A stretch of 64,000 nt of DNA from Streptomyces caeruleatus. Its GTDB lineage: Bacteria; Actinomycetota; Actinomycetes; Streptomycetales; Streptomycetaceae. The DNA is taken from the NCBI RefSeq assembly GCF_001514235.1, contig NZ_KQ948926.1:739861-803860 (forward strand), read 5' to 3'. A program made the position numbers and the translations under genes. How positions within the stretch are numbered: the first letter of the stretch is position 1; every line of letters starts with the position of its first letter. Below, piece after piece: positions 37,984 to 46,706 of this stretch. The notes under the pieces were generated by a model that worked only from the letters and a program-made list of their open reading frames with translations, made no database searches and was not told the DNA's origin.

Positions 37984-39130
37984 CGTTGCTCCTCCTCAAC
38001 AGCTCTCCGGCATACAGCGTCGCTCCCGGCCCGAACTGCAGCCCGATATGGCTCGCGGCCGCGTGCACATCGCGCCACAGGCGCTGCAGCGGGCTGTCCT
38101 CGGTCTGCGCCCGGGTGCCCGCGGAGGCGAACAGCCGGTCGGTCGCGGCGGTCAGCAGCTCGGCCGCCAGGGCACAGTCCCGCGCCCCCCGGCCCACCAG
38201 TTCAGCGGTCACCCCGCCGGCGTCGGCGACCGCGGCGACCCGCTCCAGCAGCAGCTGGGCCGCGTCGATCTCGCCGGTGGCCCGGGCCAGCGTGTGCTCG
38301 TACAGCACCCGGTCCTGGGAGGAGACGGCGTTCTGCCCGGTCGGCCCGGCCAGCTTCGCGGCGATCCACGAGGTCCACACGGCGGCGGCGCCGCGGGCGG
38401 CGCCGAGCATCGGCAGCGCGAAGGCCAGCCCGTTGACCGCCCGCATCGGCACGGTGTGGCAGATCGCCTCGGCACCCGGACCGAGGCCGGACGCGATGGC
38501 CGCCCGGGTGCAGGACCGCCCGTCCGGCACGAACACCCCGTCGAGCACGAGGGTGTTGCTGCCCGTACCGCGCATGCCCATCGGGTACCAGCTGTCGACG
38601 ATGCCGTACGCCTCACGCGGCACCGCGAAGAACCACGGCTCCTGCCCCGCCATGGCGCACACCAGCGCCCAGTCGGAGTGGTCGACGACGCTGACGAACG
38701 GCCAGGTGCCCGACACCTGCCAGCCGCCCGCGGTCCGCTCGGCGCGGCCGAGCGGCATCAGGGCGCCGACGATCAGGGCGTCGGGGCCGTCGGACCACAG
38801 CTCGGCCCGGCCCTCCTGCGGCAGATAGGCGGCCATCCGGCCGAGGCTCGCCGTGAGCGAGGCGTACCAGGCCGTCGAGGCGCAGGCCTCCCCCAGTACC
38901 GCGACCGGCTCCACGAGTTCGGCGAAGGTCGCGGCCCGGCCGCCGTGCGCCACCGGCACGAAGTGGGCGGCGAACCCGGCATCGAGGACCGCGCGGACGA
39001 CATCGGGGCTCAGCCGGCGCTGCTGCTCGGCCTCGGCCGTCCGCTTCCCGGCGAGCCCGGCGATCCGGCGCGCCCCGGCCACCAGAGATGACCGCTCCTG
39101 GGTCTCCTGGGTCATCGCGTCCTCGCTCAT
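37976..39130 (-). CDS. actVA-ORF5: two-component flavin-dependent monooxygenase, ActVA-ORF5-like
   Basis: The 384-residue protein has the acyl-CoA dehydrogenase fold used by group D flavin monooxygenases (HpaB/ActVA type). The start ATG overlaps the stop of the NmrA-like gene. Recognisable features are ACASTAWYASLTASLGRMAAYL, shown here as ASTAWYASLTASLGRM, and WPFVSVVDHSDWALV. With FMNH2 from the ActVB homologue it hydroxylates the naphthopyran ring (C6 and later C8 in actinorhodin biosynthesis). Confidence 0.93.
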   Translation of the reverse strand: MSEDAMTQETQERSSLVAGARRIAGLAGKRTAEAEQQRRLSPDVVRAVLDAGFAAHFVPVAHGGRAATFAELVEPVAVLGEACASTAWYASLTASLGRMAAYLPQEGRAELWSDGPDALIVGALMPLGRAERTAGGWQVSGTWPFVSVVDHSDWALVCAMAGQEPWFFAVPREAYGIVDSWYPMGMRGTGSNTLVLDGVFVPDGRSCTRAAIASGLGPGAEAICHTVPMRAVNGLAFALPMLGAARGAAAVWTSWIAAKLAGPTGQNAVSSQDRVLYEHTLARATGEIDAAQLLLERVAAVADAGGVTAELVGRGARDCALAAELLTAATDRLFASAGTRAQTEDSPLQRLWRDVHAAASHIGLQFGPGATLYAGELLRRSNDG

Positions 39131-40011
39131 GCCGGGTCCATCGGGGCCCAGCCGGTCTTGGCCAGCCACTGGTCGAGGGTGAGCATCTGCGGGAACTGTG
39201 CGCGCAGCGTGGGGATGTCGGCGTGATAGCCGATGCCGTTGAGCCAGGTGTACGAGATCGCCTGCCACTCGAAGCCCGTGCGGTGCAGCTCCGGTATCGG
39301 CACCGAGACGAAGCGGGCGGGCAGCCCGGTGTGCCGGCCGAACGCGTCCGCGATCTGCTCGCCGGTCAGCTCGTCCCCGGCGAGCTCGATCTTGGCGCCG
39401 CCGAAGGTGTCGGGGTCGTCGAAGGCGTCGGCGGCGAAGTAGCCGATGTCGGGGCCGCTGATCATCTGCAGGGTGTTGGCCGGCCCGAGCCCCCGCCGGA
39501 AGGTCAGCACGCCGTCCTCCATGACGAGGGGCGACATGTCGTGGTTGAGGTTCTCCATGAAGTACGAGGGCCGCAGGAAGGTGAAGTTGAGCTCGTTCTC
39601 CTGGATCCGCCGCTCGATCGCGAGCTTGGACAGCCGCCAGTTCACGCCCTCCGGCCGCTCGGCGCCGCCGACGGAGCTGTGGACGTAGTGCTGGACGCCG
39701 AGGTCACGGGCGGCGTCGGCGCAGATCTTGCCCTGCCGCTCCTCGCCCTCCACGCCCGCCGGCGTCATCGGCGTCTGGATGCTGAACACGCCGTACGCGC
39801 CCTTCATCGCGGCGCGCACCGACTCGGCGTCCTCCAGGTCGCCGGTGTGCAGGCTCGCGCCCAGCTCCCGCAGCTCCTTGGCCTTGGGCGCGCCCGGGTC
39901 GCGGACGAACGCCCGTACGGTCCAGCCGCGTTCCAGCAGGTACCGGGCCGCGGAGCCGCCTTGCTTGCCGGTGGCGCCGAGGACCAGTACGGGCTTGTTC
40001 TCATCGGGCAT
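39127..40011 (-). CDS. actVA-ORF4: NmrA-family protein, ActVA-ORF4-like (dimerisation-linked)
   Basis: The 294-residue Rossmann protein has the NAD(P)-binding loop GATGKQGGSAARYLLERGW, cited as GATGKQGGSAARYLL, and NmrA-type YVHSSVGGAERP and FLRPSYFMENLN. The homologue in the act cluster has been linked to the final coupling of two monomers into actinorhodin. Its presence is the main sequence argument that this strain's product is a dimer and not a kalafungin-like monomer. ATG start with AAAGG upstream. Confidence 0.9.
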   Translation of the reverse strand: MPDENKPVLVLGATGKQGGSAARYLLERGWTVRAFVRDPGAPKAKELRELGASLHTGDLEDAESVRAAMKGAYGVFSIQTPMTPAGVEGEERQGKICADAARDLGVQHYVHSSVGGAERPEGVNWRLSKLAIERRIQENELNFTFLRPSYFMENLNHDMSPLVMEDGVLTFRRGLGPANTLQMISGPDIGYFAADAFDDPDTFGGAKIELAGDELTGEQIADAFGRHTGLPARFVSVPIPELHRTGFEWQAISYTWLNGIGYHADIPTLRAQFPQMLTLDQWLAKTGWAPMDPA

Positions 40012-40035
40012 GGCTGTGCCTTTCGTTGGTCGTCG

Positions 40036-40869
40036 TCACGAGTGGCGGGAGGCGGCCGGCGAGGTGGACACCGAGAGCCCGCGGGCGGACAGCCGCACCC
40101 CTTGGCCGAAGTAGCGCTCCAGGAACAGCCCCAGCCCGAAGCTGAGGCCACGCGGCCGTACGGCCTCCTCACGGCCGCCGTTGTCGCGGCGCAGCCAGCG
40201 CGCGTCCAGCGAACGCAGGCCGATCCGGTCCACGGACAGCACCTCCTGCCCGTCGGCCGTCCAGCGGGCCGTGCCGGCCGCGGCGTCGTAGGCGACCTCC
40301 AGCCGGTGGAGCGTGCCGGGGGTGCGGTCCGCGACCGGGACGCAGTAGGTGAAGGCGGCGAACTCGGCGTCCGGCTGGAGCGCGAGCCGCTCGTAGACCG
40401 CGTAGAGGCGGCTGTGCGTGAGGAAGAAGTCGAAGATGATGCCGGTCTCGAGGTCGACCGAGATCAGACCGCCCGCGCCGAGCCGGGGGTCGGTGGTGGC
40501 CTCGGCCACGTCGTCGTACGGGTGGGAGCGCAGGCCGAAGCCGCGCAGTCCCATCTCGGCGGTGACCGAGAGGACTTCACCGGGCGGTGCGGTGAAGCCG
40601 CCGCGCGCGGAGGCGGTGCCGCCGGTGGTGAAGGCGCCCCAGCGCAGATGGAGCGGGGCGCCGTCCGGTCCCGGCTTGGGCTCGGTGAACGCCGGCCGCC
40701 GGGTGCGGGGCTGCAGGGCGCTCGGTACGACCGTCAGGCCGCCCGGCCCGCCGCGGACGACCCCGTCCCCCTCGGGAAGACCGTCGACCGGGCGCAGCCG
40801 CCATGGCGCGCCCGGTCCCTCGGTCACCAGTCCCGCGGTGAAATCCTCGCGGAAGATTTCTGTACTCAT
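40036..40869 (-). CDS. actVA-ORF3: uncharacterised protein, ActVA-ORF3-like
   Basis: The 277-residue protein starts MSTEIFREDFTAG with GGGGAGGG upstream. It has no signal peptide or membrane helix. The sequence suggests a beta-rich lectin-like or concanavalin-like fold (alternating strands, e.g. LHRLEVAYDAAAGTARWTADG); that is inference. It corresponds in position and length to ActVA-ORF3, whose function is not settled. A SARP-type operator precedes it, so it may head its own transcription unit within the tailoring genes. Confidence 0.85.
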   Translation of the reverse strand: MSTEIFREDFTAGLVTEGPGAPWRLRPVDGLPEGDGVVRGGPGGLTVVPSALQPRTRRPAFTEPKPGPDGAPLHLRWGAFTTGGTASARGGFTAPPGEVLSVTAEMGLRGFGLRSHPYDDVAEATTDPRLGAGGLISVDLETGIIFDFFLTHSRLYAVYERLALQPDAEFAAFTYCVPVADRTPGTLHRLEVAYDAAAGTARWTADGQEVLSVDRIGLRSLDARWLRRDNGGREEAVRPRGLSFGLGLFLERYFGQGVRLSARGLSVSTSPAASRHS

Positions 40870-40906
40870 CCGGCCCTCCCCGTGGTGTGCCCGTCCTACG
40901 GGCTCC

Positions 40907-40949
40907 ACCCTGGCAAGAGGGCATCGAGCTCCACTCGAAGCGGAGTCGA
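40907..40949 (-). promoter_or_regulatory. Predicted third SARP operator, upstream of actVA-3
   Basis: On the minus strand TCGACTC (40943-40949), TCGAGTG (40932-40938) and TCGATGC (40921-40927) are spaced exactly 11 bp. CAGGGT (40907-40912), a weak -10, lies 8 bp further. The geometry equals that at the minimal-PKS and actVI promoters. It lies in the 111-bp gap between actVA-2 and actVA-3. Confidence 0.65.
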
Positions 40950-40980
40950 AGGGGTCTGGGCCCCTGGGCAGGGTCGTCGG

Positions 40981-41376
40981 TCAGACGTTACGGCCGCGCT
41001 GCGCGGTGTCCTCGCCGATGCCCCAGGTGATGATGCGCCTGGGGTGGATGCGGATCATCGCGGTGCCGAAGTACGGGTGCGGCGGCTGGGCGTCGGTCAG
41101 TGCCTCGGCCCGGCCGCGCACTTCGATACCGCGTACGTTCCACGGCTGCATGGAGAGCAGGTCGTCCACGACGAAGGCGACCTGGTCGTTCTTGCCGACG
41201 TTGCGGAACTTCTTGCTGGCCGTCAGGTTGTGCCCGCCGATGTCGATCGTGCCGGTCTCGGTGTTGATCGTGAACGAGACGGGGTTGACCTGGGGCTGCC
41301 CGTCGGCCGCCACGGTGGCCAGCCGGCCGAGGTTCTGGGAGGCGTAGTACTCGAGCTCGTCAGGAGTGAAAGGCAT
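40981..41376 (-). CDS. actVA-ORF2: PPOX-class split-barrel protein, ActVA-ORF2-like
   Basis: A 131-residue flavin/F420-binding split-barrel protein (pyridoxamine 5'-phosphate oxidase-like), with FTPDELEYYASQNLGRLATV, given as YYASQNLGRLATV, then DGQPQVNPVSF and KNDQVAFVVDDL. ATG after AAGGAAG. It matches ActVA-ORF2 in place. The reaction in the pathway is unknown; a reductase or flavin-handling role is inferred from the fold. Confidence 0.87.
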   Translation of the reverse strand: MPFTPDELEYYASQNLGRLATVAADGQPQVNPVSFTINTETGTIDIGGHNLTASKKFRNVGKNDQVAFVVDDLLSMQPWNVRGIEVRGRAEALTDAQPPHPYFGTAMIRIHPRRIITWGIGEDTAQRGRNV

Positions 41377-41377
41377 G

Positions 41378-43000
41378 TCAGCTTCCTTGGGCCTTGGTGT
41401 GGTCGGAGTGCTCCCGGCGGGGCGCGGGGCCCGCCGGGGGCTTCGGGGTCGTGACGGTGGAGGGCAACCAGCGGAGCACGGCGAGGGCGCCCACGAGGGC
41501 CGCCGCGGCGGCGGCCCCGGCGGCCAGGTGCATGGCGTCCAGGAAAGCCTGCCGTGCCGGACCGACAAGTCCGCTCTCCCCCAACCGAGTCGCAGCCAGC
41601 AGCGTGGCGTCCAGGGACTCGCCGGCCTCGTGCCGCACGGAAGGCGGCAGTACGGCGAGCTCGTCCTCGATGCCGCTGCGGTAGGCGGCGCCCATCAGGG
41701 AGCCGAGCACCGCGACGCCGAGGGCGCCGCCCAGCTGGCGCACGGTGTTGTTCATCGCGGAGGCCACGCCCGCCTTCTCGCGTGGGATCGCGTTCATGAT
41801 GGACACGGCTGCGGTCGGCATGACGCAGGCTACGCCTGCTCCCAGTGCGCCGAACAAGGCGAGGATCAGCCAGAGCGGGGCGTGTTGGGTCACGAAGACG
41901 ACCCCGCAGAGCGAGGCGGTCACGGCGAGCATGCCCGCCGCGCACACGTTCCTGGGGCCGATCGAGCGCACGAGGACCGTGCTGAGGGGCCCGCAGACCA
42001 CGTTCGCGACGGCCAGCGCCACGGTGCAGCTCCCGGCCTGGAGGGGGGTGTAGCCGCGCACGCTCTGGAGGTAGAAGGCGCTGAAGAACAGAAAGCCCAT
42101 CATCGCGAAGCTGACGAAGCCGACGGCCGCGACAGCGGTGGAGAAGGCCTTCAGCCGGAAGAAGCCGAGCTCCAGCGAGGGCTCCGCGGTACGGCGCTCG
42201 TGCCACAGGAACACCCCGAGCAGTCCGAGCCCGGCCAGTCCGGGCCCCCAGACGGTGGGCTGGGTGACCCCGCCGGTCCGGCCGGCCTCGATGATGCCGT
42301 AGACGACGAGCACGAGCCCGGCGATCGAGAGCAGCAGCCCGGCCGCGTCGACGCGTTTGCCGGTGGCGCCCCGGGTTTCGGGCACCAGCAGCACCACGGC
42401 GACCAGACAGACCGCCACGATCGGCACGTTGACCAGGAAGACCGAGCCCCACCAGAAGTGCGCGAGCAGCAGCCCGCCGGTGACGGGGCCGATGCCGAGG
42501 GCGAAGCCGACCGAGGCCGCCCAGATCCCGAGGGCCTTGGGGCGCTCGCGCATCGGGAAGACGGCGGCGATGGTGGCGAGCGTGCTCGGCAGCACCGCGG
42601 CGCCGCTCACCCCCATGCAGGCCCGCGCGACGATGAGCTGCTCCGGCGACCCGGCGTAGGCCCCGGCCAGCGAGGACAGCCCGAACAGGGCGAGGCCCAG
42701 CAGCAGTACGCGTCTGCGGCCCAGCCGGTCGCCGAGCACACCCCAGGTGAACAGGGTCGCGGCGAAGGCCAGGGTGTAGGCGCTGAGCACCCACTCGACC
42801 TGGCTGTGCGAGGCGCCGAGGCCCTGCTCCGGGTCGGTGAGGGTGCGCAGCGTCACGTTGAGCACGGTGTTGTCGAGGATGATGCTCACCAGGCTCAGGA
42901 CCAGCACCGCGAGGACGGCCCAGCGCCGCGGATGCCCCTCGTGCGCGTGCGCCGGGCCGCCCGGTCGAGCGGGACCCGAGGTCACAGGTCCGGCTGTCAC
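41378..43000 (-). CDS. actVA-ORF1: MFS (DHA2) exporter, ActVA-ORF1-like
   Basis: The 540-residue product has 14 predicted helices starting near residue 27 (WAVLAVLVLSLVSIILDNTV), motif A GVLGDRLGRRRVLL and the motif C-like VGFALGIGPVTGGLLL. GTG start overlapping the stop of actVI-4 (GTGA). It corresponds to ActVA-ORF1, a second predicted act exporter. Together with the MFS/MMPL pair, three transporters are encoded in the cluster. Confidence 0.9.
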   Translation of the reverse strand: MTAGPVTSGPARPGGPAHAHEGHPRRWAVLAVLVLSLVSIILDNTVLNVTLRTLTDPEQGLGASHSQVEWVLSAYTLAFAATLFTWGVLGDRLGRRRVLLLGLALFGLSSLAGAYAGSPEQLIVARACMGVSGAAVLPSTLATIAAVFPMRERPKALGIWAASVGFALGIGPVTGGLLLAHFWWGSVFLVNVPIVAVCLVAVVLLVPETRGATGKRVDAAGLLLSIAGLVLVVYGIIEAGRTGGVTQPTVWGPGLAGLGLLGVFLWHERRTAEPSLELGFFRLKAFSTAVAAVGFVSFAMMGFLFFSAFYLQSVRGYTPLQAGSCTVALAVANVVCGPLSTVLVRSIGPRNVCAAGMLAVTASLCGVVFVTQHAPLWLILALFGALGAGVACVMPTAAVSIMNAIPREKAGVASAMNNTVRQLGGALGVAVLGSLMGAAYRSGIEDELAVLPPSVRHEAGESLDATLLAATRLGESGLVGPARQAFLDAMHLAAGAAAAAALVGALAVLRWLPSTVTTPKPPAGPAPRREHSDHTKAQGS

Positions 43001-43917
43001 AGGTCCGGCACCAGGACGAGCTTGCCGCGCACATGGCCCTGCTCCAGCCTGTGGTGGGCCTCTGCCGCCTTGGCGAAGGGCAGGACGGCCTCGACGTGCG
43101 GCCGCAGCCGGCCCTCGGCGCAGAGCGCGGCCAGCGCGGCGAGCCGCTCGGCGGAGCGCACCACCTGCGGCATGACGATGCCCTCCTGGGCGGCGGCGCG
43201 GAAGTTGGCGATGGTGGCGATCCGGCCCCGGTCCGCGACGAGTTCGAGCGACACGGCGAGCGCCTCCGGACCGCCGTGGCAGTCGAGGGCCGCGTCCACG
43301 CCGTCCGGGGCGAGGGCGCGCGCCCGGTCGGCGAAGCCCGGACCGTAGGCGACGGGCAGCGCGCCCAGCGAGCGCAGGAACTCGTGGTTGTGCTCGCCGG
43401 CGCTGCCGATCGCCGTGCCGCCCCGCTCGCGGACGAGCTGGACGGCGAGGCTGCCGACGCCGCCGGCCGCGGCGTGCACGAGCACGGTGTCGCCCTGGCC
43501 GACGCGCAGGGCGTCCAGGGCGATGTCCGCGGTCTGCCCGACGGCCGAGAGCGACCCGGCGACCTCCCAGGACAGCTCCGGCGGCTTGGCGGTGATCTGG
43601 TCCGCGCCGACGGCGAGCAGCTCGGTGCCGGACTGCATGACGGCGAACCCGAGCACCTCGTCGCCGGGCGCGAACCCGGTCACCTCCGGTCCGGTCCGCT
43701 CGACGACCCCGGCGAACTCGTTGCCGATGATCTGCGGGAACTCGACCGGATAACGCCCCCGCATGCCGCCGGACCGCACCCGGCAGTCGAACCCGTTGAC
43801 CCCGACGGCCCGCACCCGGACCGTCACCTGACCCGGCCCTGGCACCGGCTCGGGGACGTCGACGAGGCCCAGTACGTCCGGCCCGCCGAACTGGTGGATG
43901 GCTACGGCCTTAGGCAT
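42997..43917 (-). CDS. actVI-ORF4: quinone-oxidoreductase-like MDR protein, ActVI-ORF4-like
   Basis: The 306-residue medium-chain dehydrogenase/reductase has a GroES-like N-domain (PKAVAIHQFGGPDVLGLVDV, cited as FGGPDVLGLVDV) and NADPH-binding AAAGGVGSLAVQLV. Zinc ligands are absent, as in quinone/enoyl reductases. ATG after GGAG. ActVI-ORF4 is an enoyl-reductase homologue of uncertain role in the act pathway. Confidence 0.9.
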   Translation of the reverse strand: MPKAVAIHQFGGPDVLGLVDVPEPVPGPGQVTVRVRAVGVNGFDCRVRSGGMRGRYPVEFPQIIGNEFAGVVERTGPEVTGFAPGDEVLGFAVMQSGTELLAVGADQITAKPPELSWEVAGSLSAVGQTADIALDALRVGQGDTVLVHAAAGGVGSLAVQLVRERGGTAIGSAGEHNHEFLRSLGALPVAYGPGFADRARALAPDGVDAALDCHGGPEALAVSLELVADRGRIATIANFRAAAQEGIVMPQVVRSAERLAALAALCAEGRLRPHVEAVLPFAKAAEAHHRLEQGHVRGKLVLVPDL

Positions 43918-43947
43918 GCGTTCTCCACTTTCGCTTGACGGTGCTTG

Positions 43948-44586
43948 TTACTTGTTGACCTGCGTGCTGGCCAGGACGGTCTGGGGCTTCGCCGGGTCCG
44001 GGAAGCACTCGAACGGGCCCCACTCGTCCAGGATCGGCTGGTAGCGGTACCAGTAGAAACCGGGCTGCTCGTAACTGGAGCCGCCCGGACCGAAGTTGAG
44101 GGTACCGGCGGCCTTCGGGGCCTTGTAGGTGACCTTCAGCGTCGGCAGGTCGAACTCGACACCGCCCTCCAGCGGGCCGGAGGCGCTGACGATGATGTCC
44201 TTGCCCTCGATCTGCACCTTGAGCGCGGAGTCACCGAGGCCGCTGCCGCCGGTGAGCTTCACCTTCTTGACCTTCGCGCCCTCGGGGATCCGGTAGGCGA
44301 CCCGCACGTCCTTGACGGTCTTGTTGTACTCGGCGAAGGCGGTGATCGGGGCCGGGTCGTACGTGGCCTGGAACTGCTTGCCCGCACGGACCGAGGCGGG
44401 CACGGTGACGTCGAAGCCGCGCTTGTAGTCGTAGACCGGGTGCGTGTTGCCCTGCACATAGGTCCGGCACTCGTACGGCACGTCCACGGTGGCGGCGTGC
44501 GCGCTGGTGCCCAGGCTCATCACGCCCCCGAGGGCGATGGCGGAAGCGGTGGTCAGACGTATCACGTGTTGACGCGACGAGGTCAT
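43948..44586 (-). CDS. actVI-ORF3: secreted ActVI-ORF3-like pyran-ring protein
   Basis: The 212-residue product has a signal peptide (MTSSRQHVIRLTTASAIALG to about residue 31, SAHA/ATV) and a beta-rich mature domain with two cysteines (YECRTYV and FECFPD). ActVI-ORF3 takes part in pyran-ring closure/dehydration after ActVI-ORF1; its export signal, kept here, is puzzling for an enzyme on a cytosolic pathway. ATG after GAAGGAGAT. A (CCCATT)n-like tract lies in its 5' leader. Confidence 0.9.
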   Translation of the reverse strand: MTSSRQHVIRLTTASAIALGGVMSLGTSAHAATVDVPYECRTYVQGNTHPVYDYKRGFDVTVPASVRAGKQFQATYDPAPITAFAEYNKTVKDVRVAYRIPEGAKVKKVKLTGGSGLGDSALKVQIEGKDIIVSASGPLEGGVEFDLPTLKVTYKAPKAAGTLNFGPGGSSYEQPGFYWYRYQPILDEWGPFECFPDPAKPQTVLASTQVNK

Positions 44587-44613
44587 GAATGGATCTCCTT
44601 CGGACTCTGGAAC

Positions 44614-44686
44614 GCGAATGCGAATGCGAATGCGAATGGGAATGGGAATGGGAATGGGAAGGGGAAGGGGAATGGGAAATGGGAAC
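44614..44686. repeat. Hexanucleotide minisatellite upstream of actVI-3
   Basis: Four GCGAAT units are followed by about eight GGGAAT/GGGAAG/GGGAAA units, in the 131-bp gap between actVI-2 and actVI-3. In the mRNA this is a pyrimidine-rich CCCATT/CGCATT tract ending about 17 nt before the actVI-3 ribosome binding site. It is non-coding and looks like slippage expansion. Confidence 0.9.
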
Positions 44687-44717
44687 GGATGGCTCGGAAC
44701 GGAAGGCCGGGGAAGGG

Positions 44718-45707
44718 TCAGGGAATGAGCACGACCCGGCCCAGCTGGGCCCTGGCCTCCAGAAGGGTGTGCGCCTCGGCGGCCCGCTCCAGGGGCAGCC
44801 GGGCGTGTACGGCGGACTTGACCTGTCCCTCGGCGAGCAGCCGGGTGAGTTCGGCGACGCCCGCCGCGTACTCGTGCGGTCGGCCGAGCCGCCAGGCCGA
44901 CAGCGCGAAGCCGGTGACGTACTTGATGCCGATGAGGTCCATCACGGACACCCGCGGGATCTCCAGCTCGCCGCCGGACGAGCCGTAGAACACCAGCCGG
45001 CCGCCCGGGGCGAGCAGGCGGACGCCCTGCTGGAGGACCTCGGCGCCCACGCCGTCCAGGATCAGGTCGGGCCCGCGTCCCTCGGTGAGTTCGCGGACCT
45101 CCTCGGCCCAGTGCGGGGAGCGGTGGTCGACGACGGCGTCGGCGCCCACGGCCCGGGCGAACTCGCGTTTGGCGGGCTCGCCCGCGGTGCCGATGATCCG
45201 GCCCGCGCCGGCCGCCCGGGCGAGCTGGACCGCGATGTGGCCCACGCCGCCGGCCGCCGCGTGCACCAACACCGTCTCGTCCTTGGCGAGTTGCCCGGTC
45301 CGCAGAATGCCGAGGGCGATGAGTCCGGTGCCCGGGAGGACCGCGGCCTCCGCGGCGTCCAGTTCCTCGGGTACGGGGACGACGGTGGCGGCGTCGACGA
45401 CGACCTGCTCGGCGTAGGCGCCGTAGAGGGTGAAGGCGCCGACCCGGTCCCCGGGGTTCAGCCCCGTGACGTCGGGCCCCACCGCGCTGATCCTGCCGAC
45501 CACGTCACCGCCGAGGACGACGGGGAACTCGGGCTTCCACATCGGCGCGGGGAAGACCTCGCGCCGCATCTGGGTCTGCGCGTGGCCGACGCTGACCGCC
45601 TCGACGGCGATGCGCACCTGGCCGGGTCCGGGCTCGGGAACGGGACGCTCGGCGACGTGGAGCACGTCGGGTGCGCCGTACCGGTCGAACTGGATGGCAC
45701 GCATCAC
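44718..45707 (-). CDS. actVI-ORF2: enoyl reductase, ActVI-ORF2-like
   Basis: A roughly 329-residue MDR-family protein with GroES-like N-domain (MRAIQFDRYGAPDVLHVAE) and NADPH motif AAAGGVGHIAVQLA; no zinc ligands. ActVI-ORF2 reduces the pyran double bond, giving 6-deoxydihydrokalafungin. GTG (45707) and ATG (45704) are adjacent; either overlaps the actVI-1 stop. Confidence 0.92.
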   Translation of the reverse strand: MMRAIQFDRYGAPDVLHVAERPVPEPGPGQVRIAVEAVSVGHAQTQMRREVFPAPMWKPEFPVVLGGDVVGRISAVGPDVTGLNPGDRVGAFTLYGAYAEQVVVDAATVVPVPEELDAAEAAVLPGTGLIALGILRTGQLAKDETVLVHAAAGGVGHIAVQLARAAGAGRIIGTAGEPAKREFARAVGADAVVDHRSPHWAEEVRELTEGRGPDLILDGVGAEVLQQGVRLLAPGGRLVFYGSSGGELEIPRVSVMDLIGIKYVTGFALSAWRLGRPHEYAAGVAELTRLLAEGQVKSAVHARLPLERAAEAHTLLEARAQLGRVVLIP

Positions 45708-46639
45708 TTCTCCATCTCCTTCTCCTTCTCCTGGGACTTCCCGGTCCGCCCCAGGGCGGCCAGTACGGCGTGGTGCCTCTCGTCACGGTCGCGGACCAGC
45801 TCGGCGTAGGTCCGGTCTCCGTAGGCGGCCTCGGTCTGCGCGACCAGGGCCTCGATCGCTTCCGTGCCGAGGGCGGGCTGTCCGAGGCCGCGCCAGCCCT
45901 GTTCGAGGCCGCTGCCGAGGTGTTCGAGCCACTTGCGCAGGCCGCCGGGGCCGCCGCCCAGGTGGAAGGCGTGGAACGGGCCGATGGTGGACCAGCGCAG
46001 CCCGATCGAGTCGGTGACGATCCGGTCGAGCTCCTCGACGGTCACCACGCCTTCGAGGACGAGGTGGATGCTCTCGCGCAGCAGCGCGGACTGCAGCCGG
46101 TTGGCGGCGAAGCCGGGCAGCGCCCTGCGCAGCACGACGGGGGTCCGGCCGACCGACTCCAGAAAGGCCACGGCCCTTTCGACGGCGTCCGGGTCGGTGC
46201 GTTCCCCGCCGAGCACCTCGACCAGCGGCACGATGTGCGGCGGGTTGAAGGGGTGGGCGACGACCAGCCGGCCCGGTCCGGGCATGTCCCGGCCCAGGTC
46301 GTCGGGGAGCAGTTTCGACGTCGAGGACAGCACGAGGGCGTGGTCCGGGGCGGCCTCGCCGATCTCGGCGAACAACCGCTGCTTGAGAGGCAGGTCGTCG
46401 GGCGCGTTCTCGGAGACGAAGTCGGCCCCGGTCACCGCGCGGCCGACGTCCGGCTCGTACTCGATCCGCGCCGCCAGCTCCTCCGCGCGGCCCGGGGAGA
46501 ACAGTTCGAGCCCCTCACGCACGATGCGCCGGGCGTCGGGCCTGCGGCTGTTGACCCGTACGGTCAGTCCGTGGGCGCTGAACAGATTGATCCATCCCAG
46601 ACCGATCGTGCCCGCCCCGATCACTGTCACGGTGCACAT
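45704..46639 (-). CDS. actVI-ORF1: 3-hydroxyacyl-CoA-dehydrogenase-like ketoreductase, ActVI-ORF1-like
   Basis: The 311-residue protein starts MCTVTVIGAGTIGLGWINLF with a Rossmann GAGTIG loop, HCDH middle motifs (VSENAPDDLPLKQ, VVAHPFNPPHIVPLVEV) and a C-terminal helical domain (GFAANRLQSALLRES). ActVI-ORF1 makes the stereospecific C3 reduction that sets the (S) centre before pyran formation. No Shine-Dalgarno; the predicted -10 is 7 bp from ATG, suggesting a leaderless mRNA. The C-terminal SQEKEKEMEK is encoded by a short tandem repeat. Confidence 0.93.
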   Translation of the reverse strand: MCTVTVIGAGTIGLGWINLFSAHGLTVRVNSRRPDARRIVREGLELFSPGRAEELAARIEYEPDVGRAVTGADFVSENAPDDLPLKQRLFAEIGEAAPDHALVLSSTSKLLPDDLGRDMPGPGRLVVAHPFNPPHIVPLVEVLGGERTDPDAVERAVAFLESVGRTPVVLRRALPGFAANRLQSALLRESIHLVLEGVVTVEELDRIVTDSIGLRWSTIGPFHAFHLGGGPGGLRKWLEHLGSGLEQGWRGLGQPALGTEAIEALVAQTEAAYGDRTYAELVRDRDERHHAVLAALGRTGKSQEKEKEMEK

Positions 46640-46646
46640 GGCGACG

Positions 46647-46706
46647 AGGCTGGCAGCGCCCACTCGAACCCGGCTCGAGCGGACTTCGAGGCCACGGGGC
46701 GACCGT
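46647..46706. promoter_or_regulatory. SARP operator shared by actVI-1 and actVI-A
   Basis: TCGAACC, TCGAGCG and TCGAGGC start at 46664, 46675 and 46686, exactly 11 bp apart; because TCGA is self-complementary the array also reads on the minus strand. Eight bp beyond the array on each side are -10-like hexamers: GACCGT (46701-46706, rightward) and CAGCCT (46647-46652, leftward). Each is 6-7 bp from its ATG, so both transcripts may be leaderless. Confidence 0.8.

Noticed and set aside
43948..44586. ActVI-3 homologue as a mere secreted binding protein unrelated to the cluster
   Set aside because: Its position, length and sequence match ActVI-ORF3, which also has an export signal.
44614..44686. 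Possible CRISPR-like array or short coding repeat at the hexanucleotide tract
   Set aside because: Units are 6 bp without spacers, and no cas genes occur in the window.
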